Shown: positions 24,248 through 31,676 of the stretch, piece after piece
Layout: every line of letters starts with the position of its first letter
Position numbering within the stretch: the first letter of the stretch is position 1
Source of the DNA: an uncultured Dehalococcoidia bacterium
GTDB taxonomy: Bacteria > Chloroflexota > Dehalococcoidia > Tepidiformales > Tepidiformaceae
Reading direction: 5' to 3'
Assembly (NCBI GenBank): GCA_938015525.1
Contig: CALLPC010000005.1
Span: forward strand, 84,171-148,170
DNA: 64,000 bases
Program-made: the position numbers and the translations under genes
Notes under the pieces: generated by a model
Databases searched by the model: none
Told to the model about the DNA's origin: nothing
The model's input: the letters and a program-made list of their open reading frames with translations, nothing else

Positions 24248-24739
24248 GACGCGATGATCGCGCCCCCCGGCGGCTCAAAAATAGAGGCCACCTCTGACAT
24301 CTTTGCATTCGCCTTTACCGCGGGCGGGCCCCGGGCACCTGCGTCCACGCCCGCTGACGCTCCGCCGGCCAGACAGCGACACCCCGTTCGGACGACACCA
24401 CCGCAGGCTCCACCGGCGCCGTCCCCTACAAAAGCCAGTCCCTCCGCCCCGGTGCACCCGCATCCAGTTCGACGATGAGAAGGCTCCCGGGGCTCGTTCG
24501 CTGACCGCCCCGGCGCTCCCGGCGTCGACGCCAGTACCCGGCGAGCGCACCCGGCCCCGCAGACCGCGCGGCGCCCCCGTCCTTCCCCGGCCTCTCCTCC
24601 GGGACACGCACTCCCGGCAACTCCGGGCGGTCTCCAGGTTCCCAGGAACGCGATGCAGCACACCGCCCGCGCACGCTCCGTGTCCCATGCCCACCCGCCC
24701 TTGGACGCCGCGCCGCCCATCCGGCAGAATGCTCATTCC
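24248..24739. other. 492-bp divergent intergenic region
   Basis: No gene is supported in this stretch between the lipid-lysylation operon and a methyltransferase gene. It contains a possible minus-strand -10 (TATTTT, 24278-24283), a 13-base palindrome at the start codon, and a CAGAAT hexamer nine bases before the ATG at 24740. The rest is GC-rich sequence without good codon structure. Confidence 0.5.
24250..24262. promoter_or_regulatory. perfect palindrome (CGCGAT-G-ATCGCG) at a start codon
   Basis: Six-base arms with one central base, two bases upstream of the flippase ATG. It could be an operator in the leader; in such GC-rich DNA a chance origin is also possible. Confidence 0.3.
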
Positions 24740-25969
24740 ATGCAGCCGCCGCCCGTCTCCGAGCGCGACCCGGGGTCCCTCGAGCGCTACCTGCTCAGCT
24801 TCCGCTGGCCCTTCCGCAACGAGGAGGTCCACCGCATCCTCGTCGAGGGCGGCCTGCCCCTCTGGCGGCAGGTCCTTCGCTTCATCCCCAACCCGGAGGA
24901 GCGCGGCAAAGCCCTCGAACTCGGCAGCCCTCCCTTCCACATCACCCTCCTCCTCCAGCGCTTCCGCAACTACGACCTCACCCTCACCGGCTACGCCGCC
25001 GACGGCCGCCCGGAAATCCGGCAGACCCTCGAAAGCCCCGAGTTCGGCGAAACCTACGAATTCACCTGCACCTGCTTCAACGCCGAAGCCGATACCTTCC
25101 CCTTCCCCGATGCCACCTTCGACCTCGTGACCTGGTGCGAGGTCATCGAACATCTCACCGAAAATCCTGTCCACACCCTCGCCGAAATCCACCGCGTCCT
25201 CAAGCCTGGCGGCCGCCTCGTCATCTCCACGCCCAACGCCTCCCGCGCCGATTCCATCGCCAACCTCCTCGCCGGCCGCAACATCTACGACCCGTACCAC
25301 CTCGGCGCCCCCCTCAAAGGCTCCCGCCACAGCCGCGAATACACCCTCGCCGAGCTCACCGACCTCCTCCACGGCTGCGGCTACACCATCGAACGCGCCG
25401 CCGACATCGACATCTACCCCCCCGCCAGCCGGAACCGCCGCATCTTCCGCTGGCTCATGAACGACGTCGTCTCACGCCTCACCCGCGGCCGCTACCGCTA
25501 CCACCTCTTCGTCCGCGCCCGCAAAACCGACGCCCCCTTCCGCTGGTACTTCCCGCCTTCCCTCTTCGATAGCGGCCACCTCGCCTTCTACATGGCCCCG
25601 CGCGACCCCGCAGTCACCTTCGGCATCAACGACGTCCCCCACCTCGCCATGGGCTGGAGCGACCTCCGCCACGACCCCGAGGGGCGCGCCTACCGCCGCT
25701 CCGGCCAGGTCGGCGACATCTACCTGCTGGTTCGCGAACCCCGCACCCGGGTCACCGTCACCCTCTCCGGCGGCCGCGGCGAAGCCCAGGCCTGGCACGA
25801 CAACGGGGGAAACCTCGTCCTCCTCGGCTCAACCCGCTTCGCCGCTCCCCCCGGCCAGTGGACCGAGGTCGCCATCCCCCTCTCCGCCGATTTCGAGCCC
25901 GGCAATCCCCTCCACGTCCGGCTGGACACCGAAGACGGCGTGGATGTCCACGCCGTGACAACGACATAA
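24740..25969 (+). CDS. SAM-dependent methyltransferase with C-terminal beta-sandwich-like domain
   Basis: 409 residues. The middle part has FPDATFDLVTWCEVIEHL and EIHRVLKPGGRLVISTPN, typical of class I methyltransferases, with a degenerate N-terminal glycine loop (YEFTCTCFNAEADTFPF). The last 140 residues, with VGDIYLLVREPRTRVTVTLSGG and PGQWTEVAIPLSADFEPGNP, resemble jelly-roll domains attached to glycan-related enzymes. I chose the ATG at 24740; an upstream in-frame ATG (24653) adds a low-quality extension. It may modify a cell-surface glycan or lipid, but no neighbour confirms that. Function beyond the fold is not known. Confidence 0.8.
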   Translation: MQPPPVSERDPGSLERYLLSFRWPFRNEEVHRILVEGGLPLWRQVLRFIPNPEERGKALELGSPPFHITLLLQRFRNYDLTLTGYAADGRPEIRQTLESPEFGETYEFTCTCFNAEADTFPFPDATFDLVTWCEVIEHLTENPVHTLAEIHRVLKPGGRLVISTPNASRADSIANLLAGRNIYDPYHLGAPLKGSRHSREYTLAELTDLLHGCGYTIERAADIDIYPPASRNRRIFRWLMNDVVSRLTRGRYRYHLFVRARKTDAPFRWYFPPSLFDSGHLAFYMAPRDPAVTFGINDVPHLAMGWSDLRHDPEGRAYRRSGQVGDIYLLVREPRTRVTVTLSGGRGEAQAWHDNGGNLVLLGSTRFAAPPGQWTEVAIPLSADFEPGNPLHVRLDTEDGVDVHAVTTT

Positions 25970-26022
25970 CATCCCGCCGCACGGTTAACGCCCCGCAATT
26001 GCCCCCCCTTCTCGCCCTTTGC

Positions 26023-26028
26023 TACGAT
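26023..26028 (+). promoter_or_regulatory. -10 element TACGAT of the HNH gene (leadered)
   Basis: GCTACGAT is 28 bases before the ATG at 26057; a GGGAG ribosome site lies in the leader. Confidence 0.4.
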
Positions 26029-26056
26029 CCCGCAAAGACAGGCCGGGAGCCCGTCG

Positions 26057-26596
26057 ATGGGGATAGATGGCATAGCCGTCCTGGTCCTGAACCAGAACTA
26101 CGAGCCGCTCAACGTCTGCTCCGTGCGGCGCGCCATCGTCCTCGTCCTCCGCGGCAAAGCTGAAATCATCGAAACCGCCCGCACCGTCCTGCACACCGCC
26201 CGCGCCACCCTCGCCCTCCCCTCCGTCATCCGCCTCATCCACATGGTCCGGCGGCCCCGGCCCAGGCTCCGCCTCAGCCGCCGCGAAATCTTCCAGCGCG
26301 ATGGATGGCAGTGCGTCTACTGCGGGCGCCAGACCCGCGACCTCACCGTCGACCACGTCATCCCCCGCCACCGGGGCGGTCCCCACACGTGGGAAAACCT
26401 CGTCGCCGCCTGCCGCGCCTGCAACCACCGCAAGGCCGGCCGCACCCCCCAAGAAGCCCGCATGACCCTCCTCCGCGAGCCCGTCCAGCCCCGCGTCAGC
26501 ATCTACCACGCCTTCTACCCCTACCTCGAAAGCGAAGAAGCCTGGCGCAAATTCATCCCCGGCTGGAACGGCAGCTCGCTCGCCGCCGCCGGTTAG
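26057..26596 (+). CDS. HNH endonuclease family protein
   Basis: 179 residues. The N-terminal half (AVLVLNQNYEPLNVCSVRRA and VLVLRGKAEIIE) belongs to a widespread single-copy HNH family of phototrophs and Chloroflexota. The nuclease core is REIFQRDGWQCVYCG followed by DLTVDHVIPRHRGGPHTWEN and CRACNHRKAGRTP: the H-N-H residues are present and two CxxC pairs can bind a structural zinc ion. There is no restriction methylase, recombinase or intron nearby, so a housekeeping or DNA-repair role is more likely than a restriction system. The biological role of this family is not established. Confidence 0.9.
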   Translation: MGIDGIAVLVLNQNYEPLNVCSVRRAIVLVLRGKAEIIETARTVLHTARATLALPSVIRLIHMVRRPRPRLRLSRREIFQRDGWQCVYCGRQTRDLTVDHVIPRHRGGPHTWENLVAACRACNHRKAGRTPQEARMTLLREPVQPRVSIYHAFYPYLESEEAWRKFIPGWNGSSLAAAG

Positions 26597-26636
26597 CACA
26601 CCACCGCCACCCGCCCCGCACCGGCACCCGCTCCGG

Positions 26637-26642
26637 TATCAT
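26637..26642 (+). promoter_or_regulatory. -10 element TATCAT of the CoA transferase gene (leadered)
   Basis: GGTATCAT is 33 bases before the GTG start at 26676; the leader carries GCGAGGACG as a ribosome site. Confidence 0.4.
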
Positions 26643-26675
26643 CACCGGTCGAACCCCCGACGCGAGGACGAACCG

Positions 26676-28001
26676 GTGAAACCCACAGCACCTAACTGGC
26701 GCGACATCGTCGCCTCCAAACTCGTCTCACCCGAAGAGGCCGTCGCCATCGTCAAAGATGGCGACTGGGTCTGGACCGGCGGCTGGACGTCCGTCCCGCC
26801 CCAGCTCTGCGCCGCCCTCGCCGCCCGCGCGGGCGACGTCAAGAATGTCACCATCGTCAACTTCCTCTCTCCCTTCAACTGGGACAGGCCGGAGGTCCTC
26901 GCCAGCTGGAAGGTCATCACCGGCTACTGCAGCCCCTTCGACCGGCCCGCCGCCCGCGAAGGCCGCATCGAGTACGTGCCCGTCTCCCGCTTCCGCGACG
27001 GCAAGATGCCCCCCGGCCTCGACCGCCTCGACGTCGCCCTCATCCCCATCTCCCCGCCCGATGAAGACGGCTGGTGCTCCTTCGGGCCCGGCGTCTTCTT
27101 CGGCCCCACCGTCTCCTCCATCGCCACCACCCTCGTCGGCGAAATCCACGAAAACTTCATCCGCCCCGGCGGCGCCCGCATCCACATCGACCGCTTCGCC
27201 CGTGTCTGCGAATACACCCTCCCCCCGGCCCAGGCCCCAATCCCGCCGCGCACCGAAGAAACCGAACTCGCCGCCAACGTCATCTGCACCCTCGTCGCCA
27301 CCGAAATCGTCTCCGACGGCGCCACCCTCCAGTTCGGCATCGGCGACGTCTCCGCCGCCCTCCCCGTCTTCCTCGACGACAAGCACGACCTCGGCGTCCA
27401 CACCGAGCTCCTCCCGGGCGGCATCCCCGACCTCGTCGACAAAGGCGTCATCACCGGCAAACACAAGCCCCACCACGTCGGCAAGGTCATCGCCAGCGCT
27501 ATCGGCCAGGTCCCCCCGGAAGACCTCGCCCGCATCGATGGCAACGACACCTACGAACTGCACGACTTCACCCACACCGACGACCTCCGCCTCCTCCTCC
27601 AGATCGAAAACTTCATCGCCGTCAACAACGCCCTGGCCGTCGACCTCACCGGCAACGTCTCCTCCGAAACCCAGGGCAACCTCCTCTACTCCGGCACCGG
27701 CGGCCAGGCCGTCTTCGCCATCGCCGCCTCCACCGCCGCCAACGGCTCCGTCATCGTCCTCCCCTCCAGCTCCCTCATCGGCCAGGCCCGCCACACCCGC
27801 ATCGTCGGCGGTCACCCGCCCGGGACCGTCGTCACCGTCCACCGCGGTTTCGTCGATTACGTCGTCACCGAACAGGGCATCGCCAGGCTCACCGGCAAAT
27901 CCCTCCGCGAACGCATCGGCGAAATGATCTCCATCGCCCACCCCGACTTCCGCGGTGAGCTCAAAGAGGAGGCCCGGCGCCTCTACGGCATCACCGTCTG
28001 A
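26676..28001 (+). CDS. acetyl-CoA hydrolase/4-hydroxybutyrate CoA-transferase family protein
   Basis: 441 residues, normal length. LGVHTELLPGG (about 240-250) contains the glutamate that forms the CoA-thioester intermediate in this family. LQFGIGDVSAALP and LYSGTGGQAVF are the CoA-binding glycine loops, and VVTEQGIARLTGKSLRERI closes the C-terminal domain. The start is GTG with a GAGGAC ribosome site. It is followed by a crotonase-like gene 60 bases downstream, suggesting an activation step for an acid. A paralogue lies at 31677-32975 on the other strand. Substrates are not predictable from sequence. Confidence 0.9.
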   Translation: MKPTAPNWRDIVASKLVSPEEAVAIVKDGDWVWTGGWTSVPPQLCAALAARAGDVKNVTIVNFLSPFNWDRPEVLASWKVITGYCSPFDRPAAREGRIEYVPVSRFRDGKMPPGLDRLDVALIPISPPDEDGWCSFGPGVFFGPTVSSIATTLVGEIHENFIRPGGARIHIDRFARVCEYTLPPAQAPIPPRTEETELAANVICTLVATEIVSDGATLQFGIGDVSAALPVFLDDKHDLGVHTELLPGGIPDLVDKGVITGKHKPHHVGKVIASAIGQVPPEDLARIDGNDTYELHDFTHTDDLRLLLQIENFIAVNNALAVDLTGNVSSETQGNLLYSGTGGQAVFAIAASTAANGSVIVLPSSSLIGQARHTRIVGGHPPGTVVTVHRGFVDYVVTEQGIARLTGKSLRERIGEMISIAHPDFRGELKEEARRLYGITV

Positions 28002-28016
28002 CCGCTGCGCCGCCCC

Positions 28017-28040
28017 GCGGGGCCGGCCGCCCGGCCCCGC
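28017..28040 (+). terminator. GC hairpin between CoA transferase and crotonase genes
   Basis: Perfect 9-bp stem (GCGGGGCCG/CGGCCCCGC) with a 6-base loop and no U-tract. It may attenuate or protect the upstream transcript. Confidence 0.35.
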
Positions 28041-28061
28041 ACCACCCCAGGAGGCCTGGCC

Positions 28062-28964
28062 ATGAACGACTACCGCACCATCCTCTACGAAGTCGACCGC
28101 GGCCGCGCCCGCATCACCCTCAACCGCCCCGAGAAGCTCAACGCCCTCAGCCTCGAACTCCAGCAGGAGCTCCACGACGCCCTCTGGGAAGCCGACAACG
28201 ACACCCGCGTCCACGCCGTCATCATCCGCGGCGCCGGCCGCGCCTTCTCCGCCGGCTACGACCTCACCCCCCTCGGCAACCGCCGCCCGGCACCCGAAGG
28301 CGACCACTACACCGCCGTCTACCGCGGCGCCCGCACCTTCGATGATGACGCCTGGCAGCTCGAACGGGCCCAGCGCCTCCGCATGGCGATCTTCGATATG
28401 CACAAGCCCGTCGTCGCCCAGGTCCACGGCTACTGCCTCGCCGGCGGCACCGACATCGCCTTCCTCTGCGACATCGTCATCGCCGCCGAGGACGCCACCA
28501 TCGGCTTTCCGCCCGCCCGCGCCATGGGCTCACTCCCCAACCAGATGTGGGTCTACCACTGCGGCCCCCAGTGGGCCAAGCGCCTCTTCCTCACCGGCGA
28601 CACCATCACCGGCGCCGAAGCTGCCAAAATCGGCCTCGTCCTCAAGGCCGTCCCTGCCAGCCTCCTCCAGCAGGAGGTCGAAGGCCTCGTCGACCGCATG
28701 GCCATGATCGATACCGACCTCCTCTCCGCCAACAAGCGCATCGTCAACCTCGCCCTCGAGCTCATGGGCGCCCGCACCATGCAGCGCCTCGGCGCCGAAA
28801 ACGACGCCCGCGCACACCTCGCCCCCTCCGTTCGCGAGTTCGGGCGCATCGCCGCCGAGCAGGGCCTCAAGGCCGCCCTCCACTGGCGCGACGCCAGGTT
28901 CGGTGACGGCCGCGCCCGCGTCGAAGGCCCCGAACTCCGCGACGAACACGGCCGCCTCATCTGA
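28062..28964 (+). CDS. crotonase-family (enoyl-CoA hydratase-like) protein lacking catalytic Glu pair
   Basis: 300 residues. The oxyanion-hole segments are present: GRAFSAGYDLTPLG and HGYCLAGGTDIAFLCDIVIA. The position of Glu144 of the rat hydratase (in QPE) is Ala here (FPPARAMGSLP), and that of Glu164 is Arg (AKRLFLTGDTI). Water addition as in ordinary hydratases is therefore unlikely; crotonase-fold hydrolase, isomerase or other CoA chemistry is possible. AGGAGGCC precedes the ATG as a strong ribosome site. It probably forms a unit with the CoA transferase upstream. Confidence 0.85.
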   Translation: MNDYRTILYEVDRGRARITLNRPEKLNALSLELQQELHDALWEADNDTRVHAVIIRGAGRAFSAGYDLTPLGNRRPAPEGDHYTAVYRGARTFDDDAWQLERAQRLRMAIFDMHKPVVAQVHGYCLAGGTDIAFLCDIVIAAEDATIGFPPARAMGSLPNQMWVYHCGPQWAKRLFLTGDTITGAEAAKIGLVLKAVPASLLQQEVEGLVDRMAMIDTDLLSANKRIVNLALELMGARTMQRLGAENDARAHLAPSVREFGRIAAEQGLKAALHWRDARFGDGRARVEGPELRDEHGRLI

Positions 28965-28983
28965 CCCCGCCCGCCCCCTGCGC

Positions 28984-28989
28984 TACCAT
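28984..28989 (+). promoter_or_regulatory. -10 element TACCAT, leaderless
   Basis: GCTACCAT is followed by seven bases and a GTG at 28997. The hexamer overlaps an ATG at 28988, which a transcript from here could not use. Confidence 0.45.
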
Positions 28990-28996
28990 GAAGCCC

Positions 28997-29218
28997 GTGC
29001 AGCCCGACGACGACCGCATCCCCCTCGGCCGCGCCGCCGAGGATGACCGCGACCTCGGCCCCGATGACCGCGACCGCGACCTGATGGACGGCTCCTGGGA
29101 GCAGCGGTACTACAGCGGCCAGCTCCGCACCCGCGATTGGAACACCATCGCCCTCGGCATCGCCCTCATCGTGGTCATCGCCCTCGTCCTCCCGATGCTC
29201 CTGGTGGCCCTCCGGTGA
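28997..29218 (+). CDS. small tail-anchored-like membrane protein
   Basis: 73 residues from the GTG at 28997 (76 from an ATG at 28988). The first 48 residues are rich in Asp and Arg (DDRDLGPDDRDRDLMDGS), then comes one strongly hydrophobic helix (IALGIALIVVIALVLPMLLVAL) at the very C-terminus. I chose the GTG because TACCAT lies seven bases upstream and would overlap the ATG. The stop overlaps the GTG of the next gene (GTGA). I do not recognise a family; topology suggests a cytoplasmic charged head with a membrane tail. Confidence 0.6.
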   Translation: MQPDDDRIPLGRAAEDDRDLGPDDRDRDLMDGSWEQRYYSGQLRTRDWNTIALGIALIVVIALVLPMLLVALR

Positions 29219-29799
29219 GTACCGGGCCGGTCGTCCTCTTCGGCCCGGGCGGCGAACCTCTCCGTGCCGCGGCGCTGGCACTCGCCCAGGCCGGCCGCCC
29301 CATCGGGCTCGCCACCCTCGCCGCCAGCCAGCAGCAGGAGTTCGCCACCGCCAGCATCGCCAACGAACTCTGGGCCCTCGGCGCCGACCATCTCCACCGG
29401 GTGCTCGACGCTGCCGAGCCGACCGCAGCCAGGGCCTTCCTCGCCGAGCTCGAAGACCGCTTCGGGCCCCTCGCTGCCTGCGTCATCGACCCCGGCGCCC
29501 TGCCCGCCATCGCCTTCGACGAGTGGTCCATCGACGAGTGGCTGCCGCTCGCACGCCAGCATCTCGCCGCCGTCCTGGCCGCAGCCTGCGCAGCCATACC
29601 CCTCCTCGAGCGGCGCGGCGGCGGCACGCTCCTCCTTGCCCGCCACCCGCTGCCTGCCGGCGCCGCCGCCGCTGTGCTCCATGCCGCGCTGGGCGCGCTG
29701 CCCGGCGCACTCGCCGCCGAGTACGCCGGCCGGCCGCTCCGCTTCGCCGCTGTCGAAGCCTCCCGCCTCTCCGCCGAACCCCTCGCCGCCCTCGGCTGA
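29215..29799 (+). CDS. degenerate short-chain dehydrogenase-like protein
   Basis: 194 residues from a GTG overlapping the previous stop. VVLFGPGGEPLRAAALALAQ resembles the Rossmann start of SDR proteins, and LRFAAVEASRLSAEP resembles the strand after the active site. The YxxxK catalytic pair is absent: the equivalent segment reads LPAGAAAAVLHAALGALP. The NNAG motif is also missing. A loss-of-catalysis SDR or an NAD(P)-binding regulator are options. Codon bias is as strong as in neighbours, so it is not an obvious pseudogene. Confidence 0.6.
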   Translation: MSTGPVVLFGPGGEPLRAAALALAQAGRPIGLATLAASQQQEFATASIANELWALGADHLHRVLDAAEPTAARAFLAELEDRFGPLAACVIDPGALPAIAFDEWSIDEWLPLARQHLAAVLAAACAAIPLLERRGGGTLLLARHPLPAGAAAAVLHAALGALPGALAAEYAGRPLRFAAVEASRLSAEPLAALG

Positions 29800-29876
29800 C
29801 GCCCCCGCCCGATCCGGTCCCGCCCCTGCGGCACCCGCCCGGGCCGTCCCGGCGCTCCCTCATCCCCTGTCCCCCG

Positions 29877-29927
29877 CTTGAGATCAAGAAAATCAAGCAG
29901 GACGTGAAAAATATCAACACGAATATT
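29877..29927. promoter_or_regulatory. AT-rich patch with two inverted repeats
   Basis: An AT-rich island stands out from very GC-rich flanks. It holds CTTGA-GA-TCAAG (29877-29888, 5-bp arms) and an imperfect AATAT/ATATT repeat (29910-29927), directly upstream of a TTGACA hexamer. It may be an operator region for the DUF2089/DUF4097 genes. Confidence 0.45.
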
Positions 29928-29954
29928 GACAAACATCCAGTCGAACGCGAAGAT
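29926..29954 (+). promoter_or_regulatory. possible -35/-10 promoter (TTGACA-17-GAAGAT)
   Basis: A perfect TTGACA is followed after 17 bases by a poor -10 (GAAGAT). This is one of few -35 consensus matches in the window. A GGAGGAG ribosome site lies about 20 bases downstream. Confidence 0.35.
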
Positions 29955-29985
29955 GGCCGCGGAGCCGCCGCTCCGGAGGAGCCCT

Positions 29986-30216
29986 GTGTTCGACCTCAGC
30001 CATCATTTCGTCGCCGCCTGGGCAGACCACTACGTCGCCAGCCGCCGCGAGGCTGCCCGCCGCTGGCGGTACGGGCAGCCGGGCCCGCTCCCGGCTATCA
30101 TCAGCGCCAGCGCCGCGGTGCTGCGCCGGCTCGCCGCCGCCCTCGACGGCTGGGCCGCCGGCAACCCCGGGGAGCTGCCCGACCTGCTTTCGCGTGAACA
30201 GCGCCGCGCTCACTAA
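29986..30216 (+). CDS. small protein of unknown function
   Basis: 76 residues from a GTG at 29986, preceded by GGAGGAG with four bases between. Earlier in-frame starts (TTG 29926, ATG 29953) would lie in the promoter. The sequence is helical with HHFVAAWADHYVASRREAARRW, then RRLAAALDGWAAGNPGELPDLL; no membrane segment or metal motif. It lies just before the DUF2089 gene in the same direction with a 19-base gap, so it is probably part of that unit. I do not recognise it. Confidence 0.5.
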   Translation: MFDLSHHFVAAWADHYVASRREAARRWRYGQPGPLPAIISASAAVLRRLAAALDGWAAGNPGELPDLLSREQRRAH

Positions 30217-30235
30217 CCCGGGAGCCGCCCGCCCC

Positions 30236-30619
30236 ATGGCCCGCCTCATCGGCGCCTGCCCCAGCTGCGATAGCCCCATGGTCGTTCGTCGCCTCGAATG
30301 CCCCGAGTGCGGCACCGGCGTCGACGGCCGCTTCGATGCCGGTCCCCTCGCCCGCCTCAATCGAGAACAGCTCGCCTTCGTCGAAACGTTCCTCCGCGCC
30401 CGCGGCAAGATCAAAGACGTCGAAGAAGAGCTCGGCATCTCCTACCCGACCGTCGTAGCCCGGCTCAACGACGTCCTCATCGCCCTCGGCTTCGAAACCG
30501 GCGAAGACCCCCGCGACGCTGAGCGGCGGCAGGCCATCCTCGATGACCTCGCCGCCGGCCGAATCTCCGCCGCTGCGGCCGCCGAGCAGCTCCGCGCCCT
30601 GGCATCTCGCGATGGGTGA
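30236..30619 (+). CDS. DUF2089 zinc-ribbon/HTH protein
   Basis: 127 residues. An N-terminal zinc ribbon (ACPSCDSPMVVRRLECPECG, four cysteines) is followed by an HTH-like region (IKDVEEELGISYPTVVARLN, about 62-81) and a C-terminal IL-DDL-AAGRISAAAAAEQL segment. That last motif recurs at the C-terminus of the next protein, a feature of the YvlB/LiaX-like envelope-stress group. The stop overlaps the next start by eight bases. It is likely a transcription regulator or adaptor of the DUF4097 protein; the function of DUF2089 is not experimentally settled to my knowledge. Confidence 0.85.
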   Translation: MARLIGACPSCDSPMVVRRLECPECGTGVDGRFDAGPLARLNREQLAFVETFLRARGKIKDVEEELGISYPTVVARLNDVLIALGFETGEDPRDAERRQAILDDLAAGRISAAAAAEQLRALASRDG

Positions 30620-31667
30620 CGCGCCTCGCGACCCGGACCGCCTCCTCGAAGAAGCCCGCCGCGCGCGCGAAGAGGCCGACCGCCTCCGCCGCCAGGCCCG
30701 CGCCGAGGCCGAGCGGCTCAAAGCCGAGGCCCGCCGCATCCGTGAGGAGGCCCGCCGCCAGCGCCAGGCCGTCCGCGGCAGCAAAACCGCGCCCCCCGAA
30801 GAGCCGGCCGCCCGGGTCGAGCGCGGGCTCCCTCCCCTCGACGGGGTCCACAGCGTGGAAATCGACTGCACCGCCGGCCGTCTCGCCGTCCACGCCTGCG
30901 CCCCGGGGAAAGCCCCCGGCGTCACCGCCGCCGCAAAATCGCCGCCCGAGCTCGATATCGAACGCACCGGCGAGACGCTCCGCATCCACATCAAAATGCC
31001 GCGCGGCTGGCTCTTCCGTCCCCGCCAGGGCGCCGCTGCGCTCGTCCGCCTGCCGCCCATCGACCTCCGCGTACTCCGCATCACCAACGGCTACGGCGAA
31101 ATCGAGGCCGCCGGCCTGGCCGCCGAAGCGGTCCGCGTCAGCACCGGCGCGGGCGCCGTCACCCTCCTCCAGCTCCGGGGCGACCTCGACGTCAGCGTCG
31201 GCGCCGGCAAGATCAGCATCCTCGCCCACGAAGGCACCGCCGCTGCCCACTCCGGCACCGGTGATATCACGCTCGACCTCGCGGCCGTCGTCCCCGGCGC
31301 CTGCCGCGTCGATGTCGGCCTCGGCCGGGCGGAAGTCCGCCTCCCCCGCGGCGCCGTCGTCGAGGTCCGCGCCACCTCCGGCCTCGGCAAAGCCGCCGTC
31401 GATGTCCCGTCCGTTCCCGGCGCACCGTCCGTCATCAAGGTGAACAGCGGCATCGGCGAAGCCGCCGTCCGCTACCGAGCGGCCGACGACGAGACCCCCC
31501 CGGCCCGCTCCGCCTCCCCACGAGCCGCCGGGCACCGCCGCGAAGCCGAAGAGCTCCGCGTCCTCCAGCTCCTCGAGCAGGGCCGTATCACCCCGCAGGA
31601 GGCCGCCGACCTCATCGCCGCCCTCCGCGGCATGCCCCGGCCGCCCGCCGGCGAACCCGAGGCCTGA
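30612..31667 (+). CDS. DUF4097 beta-helix protein with N-terminal coiled coil and SHOCT-like tail
   Basis: 351 residues in three parts. Residues 1-57 are a continuous charged coiled coil (RDPDRLLEEARRAREEADRL and similar heptads). About 75-290 are DUF4097 adhesin-like repeats with alternating short beta strands (LRITNGYGEIEAAGL, VRVSTGAGAVTLLQL, DVSVGAGKISILAHEG). The C-terminal ELRVLQLLEQGRITPQEAAD helix pair is the SHOCT-like motif shared with the preceding DUF2089 protein. No signal peptide is visible. In Firmicutes similar proteins (YvlB, LiaX) respond to envelope stress. It overlaps the DUF2089 gene by eight bases. Confidence 0.8.
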   Translation: MGDAPRDPDRLLEEARRAREEADRLRRQARAEAERLKAEARRIREEARRQRQAVRGSKTAPPEEPAARVERGLPPLDGVHSVEIDCTAGRLAVHACAPGKAPGVTAAAKSPPELDIERTGETLRIHIKMPRGWLFRPRQGAAALVRLPPIDLRVLRITNGYGEIEAAGLAAEAVRVSTGAGAVTLLQLRGDLDVSVGAGKISILAHEGTAAAHSGTGDITLDLAAVVPGACRVDVGLGRAEVRLPRGAVVEVRATSGLGKAAVDVPSVPGAPSVIKVNSGIGEAAVRYRAADDETPPARSASPRAAGHRREAEELRVLQLLEQGRITPQEAADLIAALRGMPRPPAGEPEA

Positions 31668-31676
31668 GACCGGCCC

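Noticed and set aside
24275..25372. Long minus-strand open frame opposite the methyltransferase gene
   Set aside because: It has an acidic Gly/Glu/Val-rich composition typical of antisense frames in GC-rich DNA and no motifs; the plus-strand gene is well supported.
26057..26596. Restriction endonuclease or homing element
   Set aside because: No methylase, intron or repeat nearby; it belongs to a common chromosomal HNH family.
26727..28427. 566-codon minus-strand open frame opposite CoA transferase and crotonase genes
   Set aside because: Same antisense artefact: low-complexity Asp/Gly/Val-rich product across two real genes.
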